A DNA stretch of 64,000 nt from NCBI RefSeq assembly GCF_001028135.1, contig NZ_LDNM01000017.1:36383-100382 (forward strand), written 5' to 3'. This stretch comes from Xenorhabdus griffiniae. Its GTDB lineage: Bacteria > Pseudomonadota > Gammaproteobacteria > Enterobacterales > Enterobacteriaceae. The notes beneath the pieces were generated by a model. That model had not been told where the DNA came from, did not search any database, and was given only the letters and a program-made list of their open reading frames with translations. Positions 9,696-19,625 of this stretch are shown one piece after another (position 1 is the first letter of the stretch; each line of letters begins with the position of its first letter). Position numbers and translations under genes: made by a program.

Positions 9696-10193
9696 TTAAG
9701 TTACGTTCTGTTGTAGATATTTTGACATAACACATTGTTCCAAATGGTTACAAAGCCTGATAACCAGCGCTTTCAAGCCATTTTCATCATTCTCGTCAAA
9801 CCGATCAAAAACCGTGCTATCAATATCCAAAACGCCAATAATTTGTCCATTGATTTCTAAAGGAAGTACAATTTCAGCATTACTGGTGGCATCGCAGGCT
9901 ATATGACCGGGGAAAGCATGTACATCAGAAATACGCTGTATACGCTTATTTGCAACAGCCGTTCCGCATACACCTTTTCCTACAGGAATACGAACGCAAG
10001 CGATCTTACCCTGAAATGGCCCTAAAACCAGAGTATCATCATCAACTAAATAAAAACCAACCCAATTAACATTATCCAAACGTTCGTATAACAATGCGCT
10101 TGTGTTAGCAAGAGAAGCAATAAGATCGTACTCCCCTGATAGCAGTGCCATCAGACTATCTGCTAGCTCTTGATAAAATTCATTCTTATTCAT
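9696..10193 (-). CDS. msrC: Free methionine-(R)-sulfoxide reductase MsrC (GAF domain)
   Basis: Reduces free L-methionine-(R)-sulfoxide, part of oxidative damage repair in the cytoplasm. The 165 residues equal the E. coli YebR length. It is a single GAF domain. The conserved cysteines are present in CVRIPVGKGVCGTAV and in HIACDATSNAEIVLP, as is the NWVGFYL start segment. It sits upstream of proQ, as in E. coli, with its own ~95-base gap. On the other side lies the gap holding sdsR. Confidence 0.95.
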   Translation of the reverse strand: MNKNEFYQELADSLMALLSGEYDLIASLANTSALLYERLDNVNWVGFYLVDDDTLVLGPFQGKIACVRIPVGKGVCGTAVANKRIQRISDVHAFPGHIACDATSNAEIVLPLEINGQIIGVLDIDSTVFDRFDENDENGLKALVIRLCNHLEQCVMSKYLQQNVT

Positions 10194-10440
10194 AAACTCC
10201 TACGCAATAGACAATTTTTAACAAAATAGAAATAATGATTTCACATAAAATTTTTACCATATTTAACAGACTATTTCTAAGCATAATCTGCCACTATGAT
10301 TTAAATTTTCGTTCAGAATACTACCTCTCTTCCTGAATTTAAATTTTCTTTAATTATTTTTACCCATATTCACTTATAAAATCTAGGGAGATATCACAGC
10401 TTATTTAAAAACCAGCGTGTTTTGTTATGTAAGCACAAGC
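10194..10440. other. AT-rich gap upstream of msrC
   Basis: This stretch is very AT-rich with no convincing open frame. It must hold the msrC promoter (minus strand), but I could not pick one -10/-35 pair over the many AT-rich alternatives. The rest of the gap up to yebY is occupied by the sdsR RNA gene. Confidence 0.5.
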
Positions 10441-10542
10441 AAAAAAAAGGCCGAGTTCACTCCTCAACTCGACCCAGGGAAAAATAGCTCTATCAAAGAG
10501 CCTTGCGCTAAAAGTTGCCATTGAGACGTAGAACAACTTACG
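10441..10542 (-). ncRNA. sdsR: Small RNA SdsR (RyeB)
   Basis: SdsR is a sigma-S-dependent, Hfq-bound sRNA of ~104 nt encoded beside yebY in enterobacteria. Read on the minus strand, this gap contains the conserved SdsR core AACTTTTAGCGCA, then a hairpin (GGCTCT ... AGAGC), the linker TTTCCCTGG, and a terminator hairpin (GTCGAGTT / AACTCGGC) ending in eight Ts at 10441-10448. The order and spacing match my memory of the Salmonella/E. coli RNA, as does the position just downstream of yebY on the same strand. The 5' end near 10542 is placed by analogy. The E. coli antisense partner RyeA would lie on the plus strand; I see no clear promoter for it. Confidence 0.88.
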
Positions 10543-10547
10543 ATTTA

Positions 10548-10556
10548 AAGCGTAGT
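10548..10556 (-). promoter_or_regulatory. Sigma-S type -10 element of sdsR
   Basis: On the minus strand the bases CTACGCTTTAA fit the extended sigma-S -10 consensus KCTAYRCTTAA. They end about seven bases before the expected 5' end of SdsR. This agrees with the known strict RpoS dependence of the RNA. Confidence 0.6.
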
Positions 10557-10587
10557 TTACATACAATGATTTACCAAATTTCAACCA

Positions 10588-10938
10588 TTATCGGTTGGAT
10601 GGAGGGTCACATAAAGCCAATGCCGCTTTCTGGAATGGCACAACACTCATTTTTTGATTGGGATGTTCGGGGTCATTTAATAGGATTGTCTCTAATGATG
10701 ATGCAATCACTTTATTGGCTTGCATAAGTTGTGTTGCTCGATCATTCAACGGATACTGCATCAATGTGCCGGGATTTATCACAAACAACGCGCCATCTCC
10801 TCGACAATCAAGCATAACCTCTTCGCGAGTAAATGCCCACTGTTTGCCAAACTGTAGCTTGCTAATGGTTTTTATTGGTGCAGCCACTCCCTGAAAAGAG
10901 AGAAGCAAAAGAGGCAAAGCCCAAAATAGTCGTTTCAT
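10588..10938 (-). CDS. yebY: YebY family periplasmic protein (DUF2511)
   Basis: A small exported protein of 116 residues with a signal peptide ([20 protein letters not shown]). The mature part matches E. coli Yeb[25 protein letters not shown] and [15 protein letters not shown], with two conserved cysteines. The ATG at 10938 is preferred because AGGGG lies just upstream; a longer frame from 11016 has no such support. Its biochemical role is not established. The cluster with copD and copC points to periplasmic copper handling, and in E. coli the genes form a yobA-yebZ-yebY operon, as here. Confidence 0.9.
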   Translation of the reverse strand: MKRLFWALPLLLLSFQGVAAPIKTISKLQFGKQWAFTREEVMLDCRGDGALFVINPGTLMQYPLNDRATQLMQANKVIASSLETILLNDPEHPNQKMSVVPFQKAALALCDPPSNR

Positions 10939-11023
10939 TATCTTTCCCCTGATAGATACATGCCGTGATTTTATCGCTAATTTTCCTGTTGATATAGCCA
11001 GATTTACACCAATCATTTAAAAA

Positions 11024-11947
11024 TCACGCAGGCGGTTGCGTTGCAAAAATCGCTACGCATAACAATGCGGTTGTACCCAGAATAATTTCCAGCCAACTAT
11101 TGATTATCAATTGCTGATAGCTCCTTTTCTGCTTTAACTTGGGAACTAAAATATAGCGGTTAATCAAAGCCAAAAGTACCATTCCAATAACCAGCACTAT
11201 TTTTAACCATAACATGGATTGGTATTCAGACAGAACTCGACTGAAGACAGGCCAGTCTGGAATGAGGATCACACTACTCACAATTCCTGTCACAATCACC
11301 AGAAACACGGCAACATGCCCATAAAGAGAGAATTTCCTCATGGCTGTTACGCTCTCTGCATACAGGATAGTCACATTGGGAGATAAGCTTGTTTCTGCTG
11401 GCTGCCGTAATCGCAAGCATTGCAGACACACTAAGAATGGCCACAATCCACCAAACCAGTAACCTGCACTGAGTAAATGGATAACCTGATTGGCTTGAAA
11501 TAATAGCCCTATGCTTCCTTCATACATCGCTGCATGCCCAATGAAAGCATGGCTGGAGAGTAAAATAATCGAGCAACCTAACAACAGGAAATTTCTGACT
11601 TTAATATCGGAAAGGAACAATCCACCAGCAGCAAGTACAGCTATCAATAACTGCCATCGCCATACTTGCCCAAAAGAGGTTCTCAAGACAGCCAGCCAGA
11701 TATCCGAAGCATAAACATCGTGCCAGCCATCCCCCATTAATCCAGCCTGTACAATAAACCAGATGATTGAGGTTAGCAAAACCAGCACGGTGCTGATTAA
11801 AACTCCAACGTTTAACCATTCTCTCATTAGGATCGAGAAATGCCCAGAAACAAGCATTACGGTGAATAAGCTAAGGCCGAACATCAACATGACGACCACA
11901 AAATGAGAGAAACGGCAGAATATGTATAGCACCTCTAGAGAGATCAT
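11024..11947 (-). CDS. yebZ: CopD family copper-resistance membrane protein (YebZ)
   Basis: An inner-membrane protein of 307 residues with about eight hydrophobic segments, the CopD/PcoD pattern. Conserved histidines lie in SHAFIGHAAM and NQVIHLLSAGYWFGGLWPF, the usual candidate copper ligands. CopD proteins are thought to move copper across the inner membrane with CopC. The start codon overlaps the copC stop by one base, so the two are translationally coupled; yebY follows. Confidence 0.92.
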   Translation of the reverse strand: MISLEVLYIFCRFSHFVVVMLMFGLSLFTVMLVSGHFSILMREWLNVGVLISTVLVLLTSIIWFIVQAGLMGDGWHDVYASDIWLAVLRTSFGQVWRWQLLIAVLAAGGLFLSDIKVRNFLLLGCSIILLSSHAFIGHAAMYEGSIGLLFQANQVIHLLSAGYWFGGLWPFLVCLQCLRLRQPAETSLSPNVTILYAESVTAMRKFSLYGHVAVFLVIVTGIVSSVILIPDWPVFSRVLSEYQSMLWLKIVLVIGMVLLALINRYILVPKLKQKRSYQQLIINSWLEIILGTTALLCVAIFATQPPA

Positions 11948-12333
11948 TATCTTACGGTAAAGCTATAAACGCCTTTTGTTTTATGACCATCGACAGAGAG
12001 TACACTCCAGTCAACACTGTATTTTCCCGCCGTAAGTTTGCTTTCAACCGGCAGGATTAACTTGGTTTTGGTTTCAGGATCGAGTTCCAGCTTACCTGTT
12101 TTAACTACGTTTTTTTCTGGGCCAATCAATTTTACCTTACTGAATCCAAGTTCAATACGTTCTGAGAAGTTCAAGGTGATAATTTGTGGGATAGCTTCAA
12201 CCGTTGTATTTTCTGCGGGAGTCTGATCTTTCAAATGTGCATGGGCCAAAGCCTGCTGACAAGACATACCGACAAACAGAACCACAAGAGTCGATAATTT
12301 GGTCCAGAATGAACGGATGTTAAGAATAAACAT
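11947..12333 (-). CDS. yobA: CopC domain periplasmic copper-binding protein (YobA)
   Basis: A 128-residue CopC-domain protein. The signal peptide ends at QQALAHAH, so the mature chain starts with the histidine that is the key Cu(II) ligand in CopC proteins (AHAHLKDQTPAENTTV). The rest shows the Ig-like beta sandwich pattern (ITLNFSERIELGFSKVKL ... YSVDWSVLSVDGHKTKGVYSFTV), including the D-G-H-x-x-x-G ligand loop. It is the first gene of the yobA-yebZ-yebY unit. Confidence 0.93.
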   Translation of the reverse strand: MFILNIRSFWTKLSTLVVLFVGMSCQQALAHAHLKDQTPAENTTVEAIPQIITLNFSERIELGFSKVKLIGPEKNVVKTGKLELDPETKTKLILPVESKLTAGKYSVDWSVLSVDGHKTKGVYSFTVR

Positions 12334-12569
12334 ATAGATAACCCTTTAATATGTTGATGAATTTTTTATGCCTGAAAGGAGATTCTATATCAAAAAATCT
12401 GTTTAATCTGCGGTAAATGACGGGGAATGTCCTGACCTGTGAGACACTACGCAAAAATGGGAATAAAGGAGGGTGGGCCGTAACCCCGGTTTCACAATGC
12501 ATGAAAAAATACGTAAAGAAACGGGAGTTACGGTGGAAAAACAGATCAAGTTGAAAGACGAAAGCGATA

Positions 12570-13076
12570 TCAGGCGTGTGCCGGTGCCATAGACAATCCC
12601 TTAAGATCTTTATCTAGTAAGAACAAGGCATTTCCCGTTTCACCCACCATATCCAGTTTGTCCAGAATAGATTTGAACAGTTTTTCTTCTTCGTGCTGTT
12701 CAGCCACATACCACTGCAAGAAATTAAAAGTGGAATAGTCTTGTGTCGTCATCGCTACATGGGCAAGTTTATTGATCTCTTCTGTGATCAATTTTTCATG
12801 CTCATAAGTCTGATTGAATACATCGGAGATAGATTTAAATTCAACAGGCGGGGCCTGAATAGCGCCTAAAACAGGCATTGAACCCGTATCACCCAAATAA
12901 TCAAACAAGCGTTGCATATGTTGCATTTCTTCCTGTGAATGCGTCTTTAAAAACGCTGCTGCGCCTTCATATCCCTTATCGCTGCACCATGCACTCATTT
13001 GCAGGTATAAATTCGCAGAATAAAATTCCAGATTTAATTGCTCATTTAATTTTTTGATCATTTCTTTTTTTAACAT
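12570..13076 (-). CDS. ftnA: Non-haem ferritin FtnA
   Basis: An iron-storage protein that assembles as a 24-mer cage. The 168 residues compare with 165 in E. coli. Ferroxidase ligands are visible: E in [10 protein letters not shown], the E-x-x-H of [11 protein letters not shown], and E/Q in [12 protein letters not shown]. The start is fixed by a very strong AGGAGGG upstream. It is monocistronic, with an AT-rich upstream region carrying repeat copy 2. I did not find a convincing Fur box in the short upstream stretch. Confidence 0.96.
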   Translation of the reverse strand: MLKKEMIKKLNEQLNLEFYSANLYLQMSAWCSDKGYEGAAAFLKTHSQEEMQHMQRLFDYLGDTGSMPVLGAIQAPPVEFKSISDVFNQTYEHEKLITEEINKLAHVAMTTQDYSTFNFLQWYVAEQHEEEKLFKSILDKLDMVGETGNALFLLDKDLKGLSMAPAHA

Positions 13077-13518
13077 CGGACAACCCTCCTAATAATTCAT
13101 TAAACCTGGCGTATTATGCCAATTAAAATCACATAATACAAAAACAAAATAAAAATACATAATAATATGATAAATAAAGATTTATTTATAAAAACCAACA
13201 AGAATAAATCTCATTAAATATGAGAAAATAAGAATCAATTTTATTTAATTAAATTTTTATTCAGAAAAACATTTTTAATAAAAATGAGAATTGATATTAT
13301 TTATATTTATACCAATCCAACGTCAAGATGTGTGTTATATTTCCCCGCACAGCGGGAAAATATAAGATCCCGCGTCGTCTTGCGGATTGCAACTTGACGT
13401 TTATCGCGTATATCAGGTGAATTTTTGCCCTTTTTTAAACAACTTGCTAAACGAAAAAGAGTCTATTAATTTTCTGTTATGTTAGATAAATTAAAAATGC
13501 GTTTTCAGAGAGGCCAAA
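13077..13518. other. AT-rich gap between ftnA and holE
   Basis: The gap is extremely AT-rich from 13100 to 13300 and contains repeat copy 2. The divergent ftnA and holE promoters must be here, but I cannot assign hexamers with confidence. There is no open frame worth reporting. Confidence 0.5.
13308..13412 (-). repeat. ~105-bp palindromic intergenic repeat, copy 2 (inverted)
   Basis: Same element as at 5571, in the opposite orientation. It starts with 'accaatccaacgtcaagatg', has the central hairpin ttccccgc...gcggga, and ends 'gcggattgcaacttgacg'. Small differences between copies keep the central stem mostly paired. Confidence 0.85.
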
Positions 13519-13749
13519 ATGGAACATAACTTAGCCAAATTATCTAAAGATGAGATGAATGAGGTCAATGTTGATTTAGCCGCATCCGGTGTTGCTTTTA
13601 AAGAACGTTATAACATGCCTGTCATTCCTGACACTGTTGAACAATCACAACCAGCACATCTGCGGAAATATTTCCAACAACGCTTACAGCACTACCGCCA
13701 GCAATCAAGATTACTGTCGCGCCTGCCTTATGAGCCTAAAAGCCGTTAA
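13519..13749 (+). CDS. holE: DNA polymerase III theta subunit HolE
   Basis: The theta subunit binds the epsilon proofreading subunit in the polymerase III core and stabilises it. The length of 76 residues equals that of E. coli HolE, and the sequence matches throughout: [25 protein letters not shown] and [10 protein letters not shown] good AGAGAGGC-type ribosome site precedes the ATG. It is a single gene with its own terminator. Confidence 0.95.
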   Translation: MEHNLAKLSKDEMNEVNVDLAASGVAFKERYNMPVIPDTVEQSQPAHLRKYFQQRLQHYRQQSRLLSRLPYEPKSR

Positions 13750-13762
13750 CGGAATGATAAGA

Positions 13763-13796
13763 AAGGATAACCACCACTTTGCGGGTGGTTATCTTA
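13763..13796. terminator. Bidirectional terminator between holE and pip
   Basis: A near-perfect stem (gataaccacc / gggtggttatc) sits between the convergent holE and pip genes, with T-rich flanks on the plus strand. It can serve both. Confidence 0.8.
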
Positions 13797-13812
13797 ACTA
13801 TTTTCGGTAAAT

Positions 13813-14775
<963 letters not shown>

Positions 14776-14786
14776 TCACTGTTCAA

Positions 14787-14817
14787 ACAAAACGGGATAC
14801 TTTCTCAGTATCCCGTA
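14787..14817 (-). terminator. Intrinsic terminator of yebF
   Basis: A perfect 9-bp stem (acgggatac / gtatcccgt) is followed on the minus strand by TTTTG, just after yebF and before pip. Confidence 0.85.
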
Positions 14818-14846
14818 CATATTTAAAGAAAAGATAGCGCGACAAA

Positions 14847-15212
14847 TTATTTACTATAATTGATAGTCTCTTTTTGACAATCAATGATGACATTGTAACT
14901 TTTATCTTTTTTCGTGCCCCGGACGACCAGAGGAACCTGCAATGCGTCCTTATCACCAGTAATATCATTGATATTTACCCACGCAATCAGTTTTGCAGTG
15001 CCTAATTGCTTTCTGTCTTCATCCCAGTGATTAATACGATTTTGTAAAAAATCTTGTTTAACCTGTGCCGCCACTTGATCTTTGGTTAAATTTTTACAAG
15101 AAATAAACTTCGCCACACGCTCATTATCAGCAGCGATTGCAGTAAATGAAACAGAAAACAGGACACCGACACTCAATAAACCAATACGACGAATGAATTG
15201 ACTTGACTTCAT
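14847..15212 (-). CDS. yebF: YebF family secreted protein
   Basis: A 121-residue exported protein with a signal peptide ending near SFTAIAA. The mature chain matches E. coli YebF and the related colicin M immunity proteins: ISCKNLTKDQVAAQVKQDF, NRINHWDEDR and VPLVVRG. The two cysteines that form the family's disulfide are present. E. coli YebF reaches the medium through outer-membrane porins; its role is unknown. The ATG at 15212 is chosen because AGGAGG lies eight bases upstream; an in-frame ATG six codons earlier lacks one. Confidence 0.88.
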   Translation of the reverse strand: MKSSQFIRRIGLLSVGVLFSVSFTAIAADNERVAKFISCKNLTKDQVAAQVKQDFLQNRINHWDEDRKQLGTAKLIAWVNINDITGDKDALQVPLVVRGTKKDKSYNVIIDCQKETINYSK

Positions 15213-15313
15213 GTTACCTCCTATTACCATCCAAATAGTATGGATTAAAAGTTGCGGTAAATTAACATGTAATAGAAAGTAATTATGTGATTTTTGTTAA
15301 AAATGCGTTGCGA

Positions 15314-15496
15314 TTAGTTTTCACCGTCTTCAAATAAAACATGGATCTGCTCATGGTGCTGGTGCTTTTCGCGCAATTTCCGAGCAATAATAGCAATGGC
15401 TTCTCCGCTGCTCATTCCTTCGGAAATAAGCTGATGGATCCTTTCTACGGCAGCTTGCTGCTCTTCATGGGATAATGCTGGCATACCTGAAAACAT
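15314..15496 (-). CDS. yoaH: UPF0181 protein YoaH
   Basis: A 60-residue protein matching E. coli Yoa[35 protein letters not shown]. It is adjacent and divergent to pabB, as in E. coli. The second ATG (15496) is preferred because GAGG precedes it at good spacing. No function is known. The C-terminus is histidine- and acid-rich. Confidence 0.88.
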   Translation of the reverse strand: MFSGMPALSHEEQQAAVERIHQLISEGMSSGEAIAIIARKLREKHQHHEQIHVLFEDGEN

Positions 15497-15645
15497 CGTT
15501 ATAACCTCAAACAAAACATAACAGTTAATGGCAAGCGGCGATTATAGCCTGTTTTACCTCAAGTCAGGAGCAAGATTGTATGATAATCTCCGCAGATTAA
15601 TATGTTATTCCTTGTGGATTGCTAAACACCAATATTGATTCCGTC

Positions 15646-17016
15646 ATGAAAATTGCATTACAAAAACGACAATTGCCGTATTCTCCTGATCTCGCCATTC
15701 ACTATTTTGCGCCCCTTTCTGCATTACCCTGGGCCATGCTGTTACATTCTGGCGCTGCCGAACATCCGCATAATCGATTTGATATTATCGTCGCCGAACC
15801 AGTGACAACGCTTGTCACTCAAAGAGCCTCTACCGAAATTAATCGTCATGGTCAGGTTTCTCTTTCCAAAGAAGATCCCTTCCAGCTATTGAAAGACCAT
15901 CTTCACGCCTGTGGTATTGATACTCAATTTGATCCAGACCTCCCTTTTCAAGGAGGCGCATTAGGGATATGGGGATACGATCTCGGACGACGTATCGAAA
16001 CGCTACCTGAATTAGCTGCCAATGAACTGAGCTTTCCTGATATGGCTGTGGGTATCTACGATTGGGGCTTAGTTATTGATCATCAGCTACAGAAAGCGAC
16101 GTTACTAAGCTACCACAATATTGACCAACGGCTGACATGGTTAGAGTCTCTGCGAGAAAACAGGAAAGACGTTTTTTCCCTGACAAGTCCGTGGCAATCC
16201 AATATGACAGAGCAGCAATACCACGAAAAAATTGCTCATATCCATCGCTACCTACGAGAAGGGGATTGCTATCAAGTCAATTTATCACAACGGTTCCAGG
16301 CTGATTACAAGGGAGATGAATGGCAGGCATTTAGCCAGCTCAATGAAAGTAATCAAGCGCCTTTTTCTGCCTTTATTCGCTTGCCTGAGCACTGCATCAT
16401 CAGCGTTTCACCTGAACGTTTTATTCTTTTGAAAGACCATCGCATTCAGACACGCCCAATAAAGGGAACGCTGCCCCGATTGCAAGATCCCGCAGAGGAT
16501 CAAAGACAAGCAGAGAAATTAGCAAACTCACGCAAAGATCGTGCGGAAAACCTGATGATTGTTGACTTGTTGAGAAATGATATTGGGCGGGTTGCTATTC
16601 CAGGCTCGGTCAAAGTCCCTGAATTATTTGTTGTTGAACCTTTTCCGGCCGTACACCATCTGGTCAGTACTATCACTGCAACCTTGCCCGATACATATCA
16701 TGCCACAGATTTACTGCGTGCCTGTTTTCCCGGTGGATCAATTACGGGTGCCCCTAAAATTCGGGCCATGGAAATCATTGAAGAGTTGGAACCACATCGC
16801 AGACACGGATATTGTGGCGCTGTTGGCTATATTAGTTTCTGTGGCACAATGGACAGCAATATTACTATTCGTACCTTATTGACAGAAAAAGGAAAAATTT
16901 ACTGTTGGGCCGGTGGTGGTATCGTTGCAGATAGCATTGCTGAAAAAGAGTATCAGGAAACATTTGATAAACTCGGACGGATCTTACCTCAATTAGGGAA
17001 ACTCTCTCTATCATGA
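15646..17016 (+). CDS. pabB: Aminodeoxychorismate synthase component I PabB
   Basis: Converts chorismate plus ammonia (from PabA) to 4-amino-4-deoxychorismate in folate synthesis. From the ATG at 15646 it is 456 residues (E. coli 453). The N-terminal domain has LPWAMLLHSGAAEHP and DLPFQGGALGIWGYDLGRR. The chorismate-binding domain has the PIKGTLPR signature with the key lysine, DRAENLMIVDLLRNDIGRV, and the C-terminal FPGGSITGAPKIRAMEII. A TTG nine codons earlier (15619) is an alternative start. pabA is not in the window. It overlaps nudL by four bases (ATGA). Confidence 0.96.
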   Translation: MKIALQKRQLPYSPDLAIHYFAPLSALPWAMLLHSGAAEHPHNRFDIIVAEPVTTLVTQRASTEINRHGQVSLSKEDPFQLLKDHLHACGIDTQFDPDLPFQGGALGIWGYDLGRRIETLPELAANELSFPDMAVGIYDWGLVIDHQLQKATLLSYHNIDQRLTWLESLRENRKDVFSLTSPWQSNMTEQQYHEKIAHIHRYLREGDCYQVNLSQRFQADYKGDEWQAFSQLNESNQAPFSAFIRLPEHCIISVSPERFILLKDHRIQTRPIKGTLPRLQDPAEDQRQAEKLANSRKDRAENLMIVDLLRNDIGRVAIPGSVKVPELFVVEPFPAVHHLVSTITATLPDTYHATDLLRACFPGGSITGAPKIRAMEIIEELEPHRRHGYCGAVGYISFCGTMDSNITIRTLLTEKGKIYCWAGGGIVADSIAEKEYQETFDKLGRILPQLGKLSLS

Positions 17017-17582
17017 CATCGCTCTCTGACTTCATTCATCGGTTTCAATTGCAGCTTCCTGCACGACCAACACATTCAGCCAGCAACTCGCGCAATGCGG
17101 CAGTATTATTACCGATTATATGTAAGCCAGAACCCACGCTGTTATTCACTCAACGCTCTGCAAGCCTCCGCTCCCATGCCGGGCAAATTGCTTTTCCCGG
17201 CGGAGCGGCAGATCCTGAAGACACATCCCTGATTGCCACCGCCCTGCGTGAGGCAGAAGAAGAAGTCAGCCTACCGCAAGATAAGGTGCAAATACTGGGG
17301 CAATTAGCCCCCCTGGATAGCATTGGCGGTTATCGTGTCACTCCGGTAATTGGGCTTATTTCCGAACCTATCTCTTTTCGAACCAACCCAGCAGAAGTAG
17401 CAAGCATTTTTGAAATCCCACTGTTTGATGCTCTTTCTCTTCCCCATTACCGGTATCTGGATATAAAACGCCGTAATCAACAACGCCGAGTCTATTTTTA
17501 TTGGCACCAAGAGCATATGATTTGGGGATTAACCGCAGCCATTCTTTATCACTTAGCACAGCAAGTGCAAAAAACGTTCTGA
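17013..17582 (+). CDS. nudL: Nudix hydrolase NudL (CoA pyrophosphatase, YeaB)
   Basis: Probable coenzyme A diphosphatase. The 189 residues contain the UPF0035 signature LRSHAGQIAFPGG and a Nudix box (GGAADPEDTSLIATALREAE followed by EEV), with the REAEEEV metal-binding helix intact. The start overlaps the pabB stop (ATGA), so translation is coupled, the same arrangement as in E. coli. Confidence 0.94.
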   Translation: MTSLSDFIHRFQLQLPARPTHSASNSRNAAVLLPIICKPEPTLLFTQRSASLRSHAGQIAFPGGAADPEDTSLIATALREAEEEVSLPQDKVQILGQLAPLDSIGGYRVTPVIGLISEPISFRTNPAEVASIFEIPLFDALSLPHYRYLDIKRRNQQRRVYFYWHQEHMIWGLTAAILYHLAQQVQKTF

Positions 17583-17750
17583 ATTGGGCGCAAAACACCA
17601 CAAAACTGTGCATTACTTATCCATAATCATATCAATTGCTATTATAATTAAAAAAAAACTGTAAACTCCTTTATCAACACTATCAAATAACAGTAAAGTA
17701 GCGCGCTTTATAAAATAACTATATCTCTTTCTTCTTTAAAGGAGTCTGGC

Positions 17751-19115
17751 GTGATTAGCGTTTTCGACATGTTTAAGGTGGGTATTGGCCCATCCAGCTC
17801 TCATACTGTTGGTCCTATGAAAGCAGGCAAACAATTTGTCGATGATCTTGTAAACCAAGGGGTAATGTCCTCTATCACGCGTGTAGCTGTTGATGTATAC
17901 GGCTCACTTTCATTAACCGGGAAAGGTCACCATACGGATATCGCTATCATCATGGGCCTGGCAGGTAATATGCCCGCAACTGTTGATATTGATTCAATTC
18001 CAGGTTTTATTCGTGATGTTGAGCAAACTGAACGTTTGCCACTGGCAAATGGTTTACACGAAGTCGATTTTCCTCGCAATGGCGGTATGAACTTCCGTAG
18101 CGATAACTTATCACTGCACGAAAACGGCATGCAAATTCATGCGTTCGCTGGTGATGAAAAAGTTTACAGCAAAACCTACTACTCTATCGGTGGTGGTTTT
18201 ATTGTTGATGAAGAACATTTTGGCAAGCCATCCCAAGATTCCAAACCTGTTTCTTATCCTTATAGCTCTGCGGCAGAACTGCTGATGAACTGTAATAAAA
18301 CCGGCTTGTCTGTTTCTGGCTTGATGATGAAAAATGAATTGGATTTACACAGCAAAGAAGAAATTGCTGAGTATTTCGCCGATATCTGGGCAACGATGCA
18401 AGCTTGTATTGAGCGTGGCCTGAATACAGAAGGCATTTTACCAGGTCCCTTGCGGGTTCCTCGCCGTGCCGCCGCATTGCAGCGTATGCTGACATCATCA
18501 AACAAATTGTCGAATGACCCAATGAATGTTGTTGATTTAATCAATATGTTTGCATTGGCCGTCAATGAAGAAAATGCGGCGGGTGGCCGGGTTGTGACAG
18601 CGCCAACTAATGGCGCGTGTGGTATTGTCCCGGCTGTTTTGGCCTATTACAACCATTGCATTGAACCTGTAACGGCGGAACTGTACACCCGCTATTTTCT
18701 GGCTGCCGGTGCAATCGGTATCTTATATAAGATGAATGCCTCTATTTCTGGTGCCGAAGTTGGCTGCCAGGGTGAAGTTGGGGTTGCTTGTTCTATGGCC
18801 GCAGCCGGCATTGCAGAATTACTGGGTGCAAGCCCTGAGCAGGTTTGTATCGCAGCAGAAATTGGCATGGAACATAACCTCGGCCTGACCTGTGACCCTG
18901 TCGCGGGCCAGGTGCAAGTGCCTTGTATTGAACGTAATGCGATTGCTTCCGTTAAAGCGATCAATGCTGCCCGTATGGCACTTCGCCGTACCAGTGAACC
19001 ACGTGTTTCTCTCGATAAAGTGATTGAGACCATGTATGAAACCGGCAAAGATATGAACGCAAAATACCGTGAAACTTCACGCGGTGGTTTGGCAATAAAA
19101 GTTCAATGTGACTAG
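17751..19115 (+). CDS. sdaA: L-serine ammonia-lyase (L-serine deaminase)
   Basis: Converts L-serine to pyruvate and ammonia using an oxygen-labile 4Fe-4S cluster. The 454 residues match E. coli SdaA (454), from MISVFDMFKVGIGPSSSHTVGP to a GGLAIKVQ end. The N-terminal beta subdomain is followed by the alpha catalytic domain. Cluster cysteines lie in TNGACGIVP, GCQGEVGVAC and LTCDPVAGQVQVPC. The start is GTG behind AAAGGAG. It is monocistronic, with its own terminator. Confidence 0.96.
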   Translation: MISVFDMFKVGIGPSSSHTVGPMKAGKQFVDDLVNQGVMSSITRVAVDVYGSLSLTGKGHHTDIAIIMGLAGNMPATVDIDSIPGFIRDVEQTERLPLANGLHEVDFPRNGGMNFRSDNLSLHENGMQIHAFAGDEKVYSKTYYSIGGGFIVDEEHFGKPSQDSKPVSYPYSSAAELLMNCNKTGLSVSGLMMKNELDLHSKEEIAEYFADIWATMQACIERGLNTEGILPGPLRVPRRAAALQRMLTSSNKLSNDPMNVVDLINMFALAVNEENAAGGRVVTAPTNGACGIVPAVLAYYNHCIEPVTAELYTRYFLAAGAIGILYKMNASISGAEVGCQGEVGVACSMAAAGIAELLGASPEQVCIAAEIGMEHNLGLTCDPVAGQVQVPCIERNAIASVKAINAARMALRRTSEPRVSLDKVIETMYETGKDMNAKYRETSRGGLAIKVQCD

Positions 19116-19189
19116 TCGTAAGATATCGTTCATTTATTTTACAATAAGCGATATTTATGCCTGTTTTTCCTACCATTGAATGGTAACTG

Positions 19190-19228
19190 AAAAAATATCC
19201 CTGCCATTTGGCAGGGATATTTTTTTGG
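19190..19228 (+). terminator. Intrinsic terminator of sdaA
   Basis: A long stem (aatatccctgcca / ggcagggatatt) with a tight loop, followed by seven Ts. Confidence 0.9.
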
Positions 19229-19625
19229 CTGAAACGAATTACTAAAGTATATTTTTTTCTATTTTCGCCAAAAACATCACAATTTTTTTATAATAAATTT
19301 AAGAAAATGTTACCGGGAACGGATTTAAACACTAAATTATAATGAATGACCGGAGTTTAACGACAAACAAAGATAATTTCTTAGAATAAAATATTGTTTT
19401 AGCCTGTCAAAATAGTCTATCTTAATTTTTCTGACTGATAGCAATTTTCTTGAAGCCTGCAAATGATATTCTAACTATATATTTACTTATGTAACAAAAT
19501 ATAAAACCATGACAGTTTTATGTTCACGACTATCCTATTGATTGATAGGAAGTTAAATACATTAGAAATATTGAGTATGAGCGTGCAGTAGTCTGAGTTC
19601 AATTGTTATAGAAAGGGGAAAACAA
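19229..19625 (+). other. Leader and promoter region of manXYZ
   Basis: About 400 AT-rich bases lie between the sdaA terminator and manX. A mannose PTS operon normally has CRP and Mlc sites here; I find only isolated half-sites and cannot mark an operator. The E. coli genes yoaD and yoaE, which sit at this place, are absent. Confidence 0.5.

Noticed and set aside
18692..19048. 118-residue open frame antisense to sdaA
   Set aside because: Shadow caused by the GC-richer conserved coding strand; low-complexity Ala/Ser/Pro sequence and no start signals.
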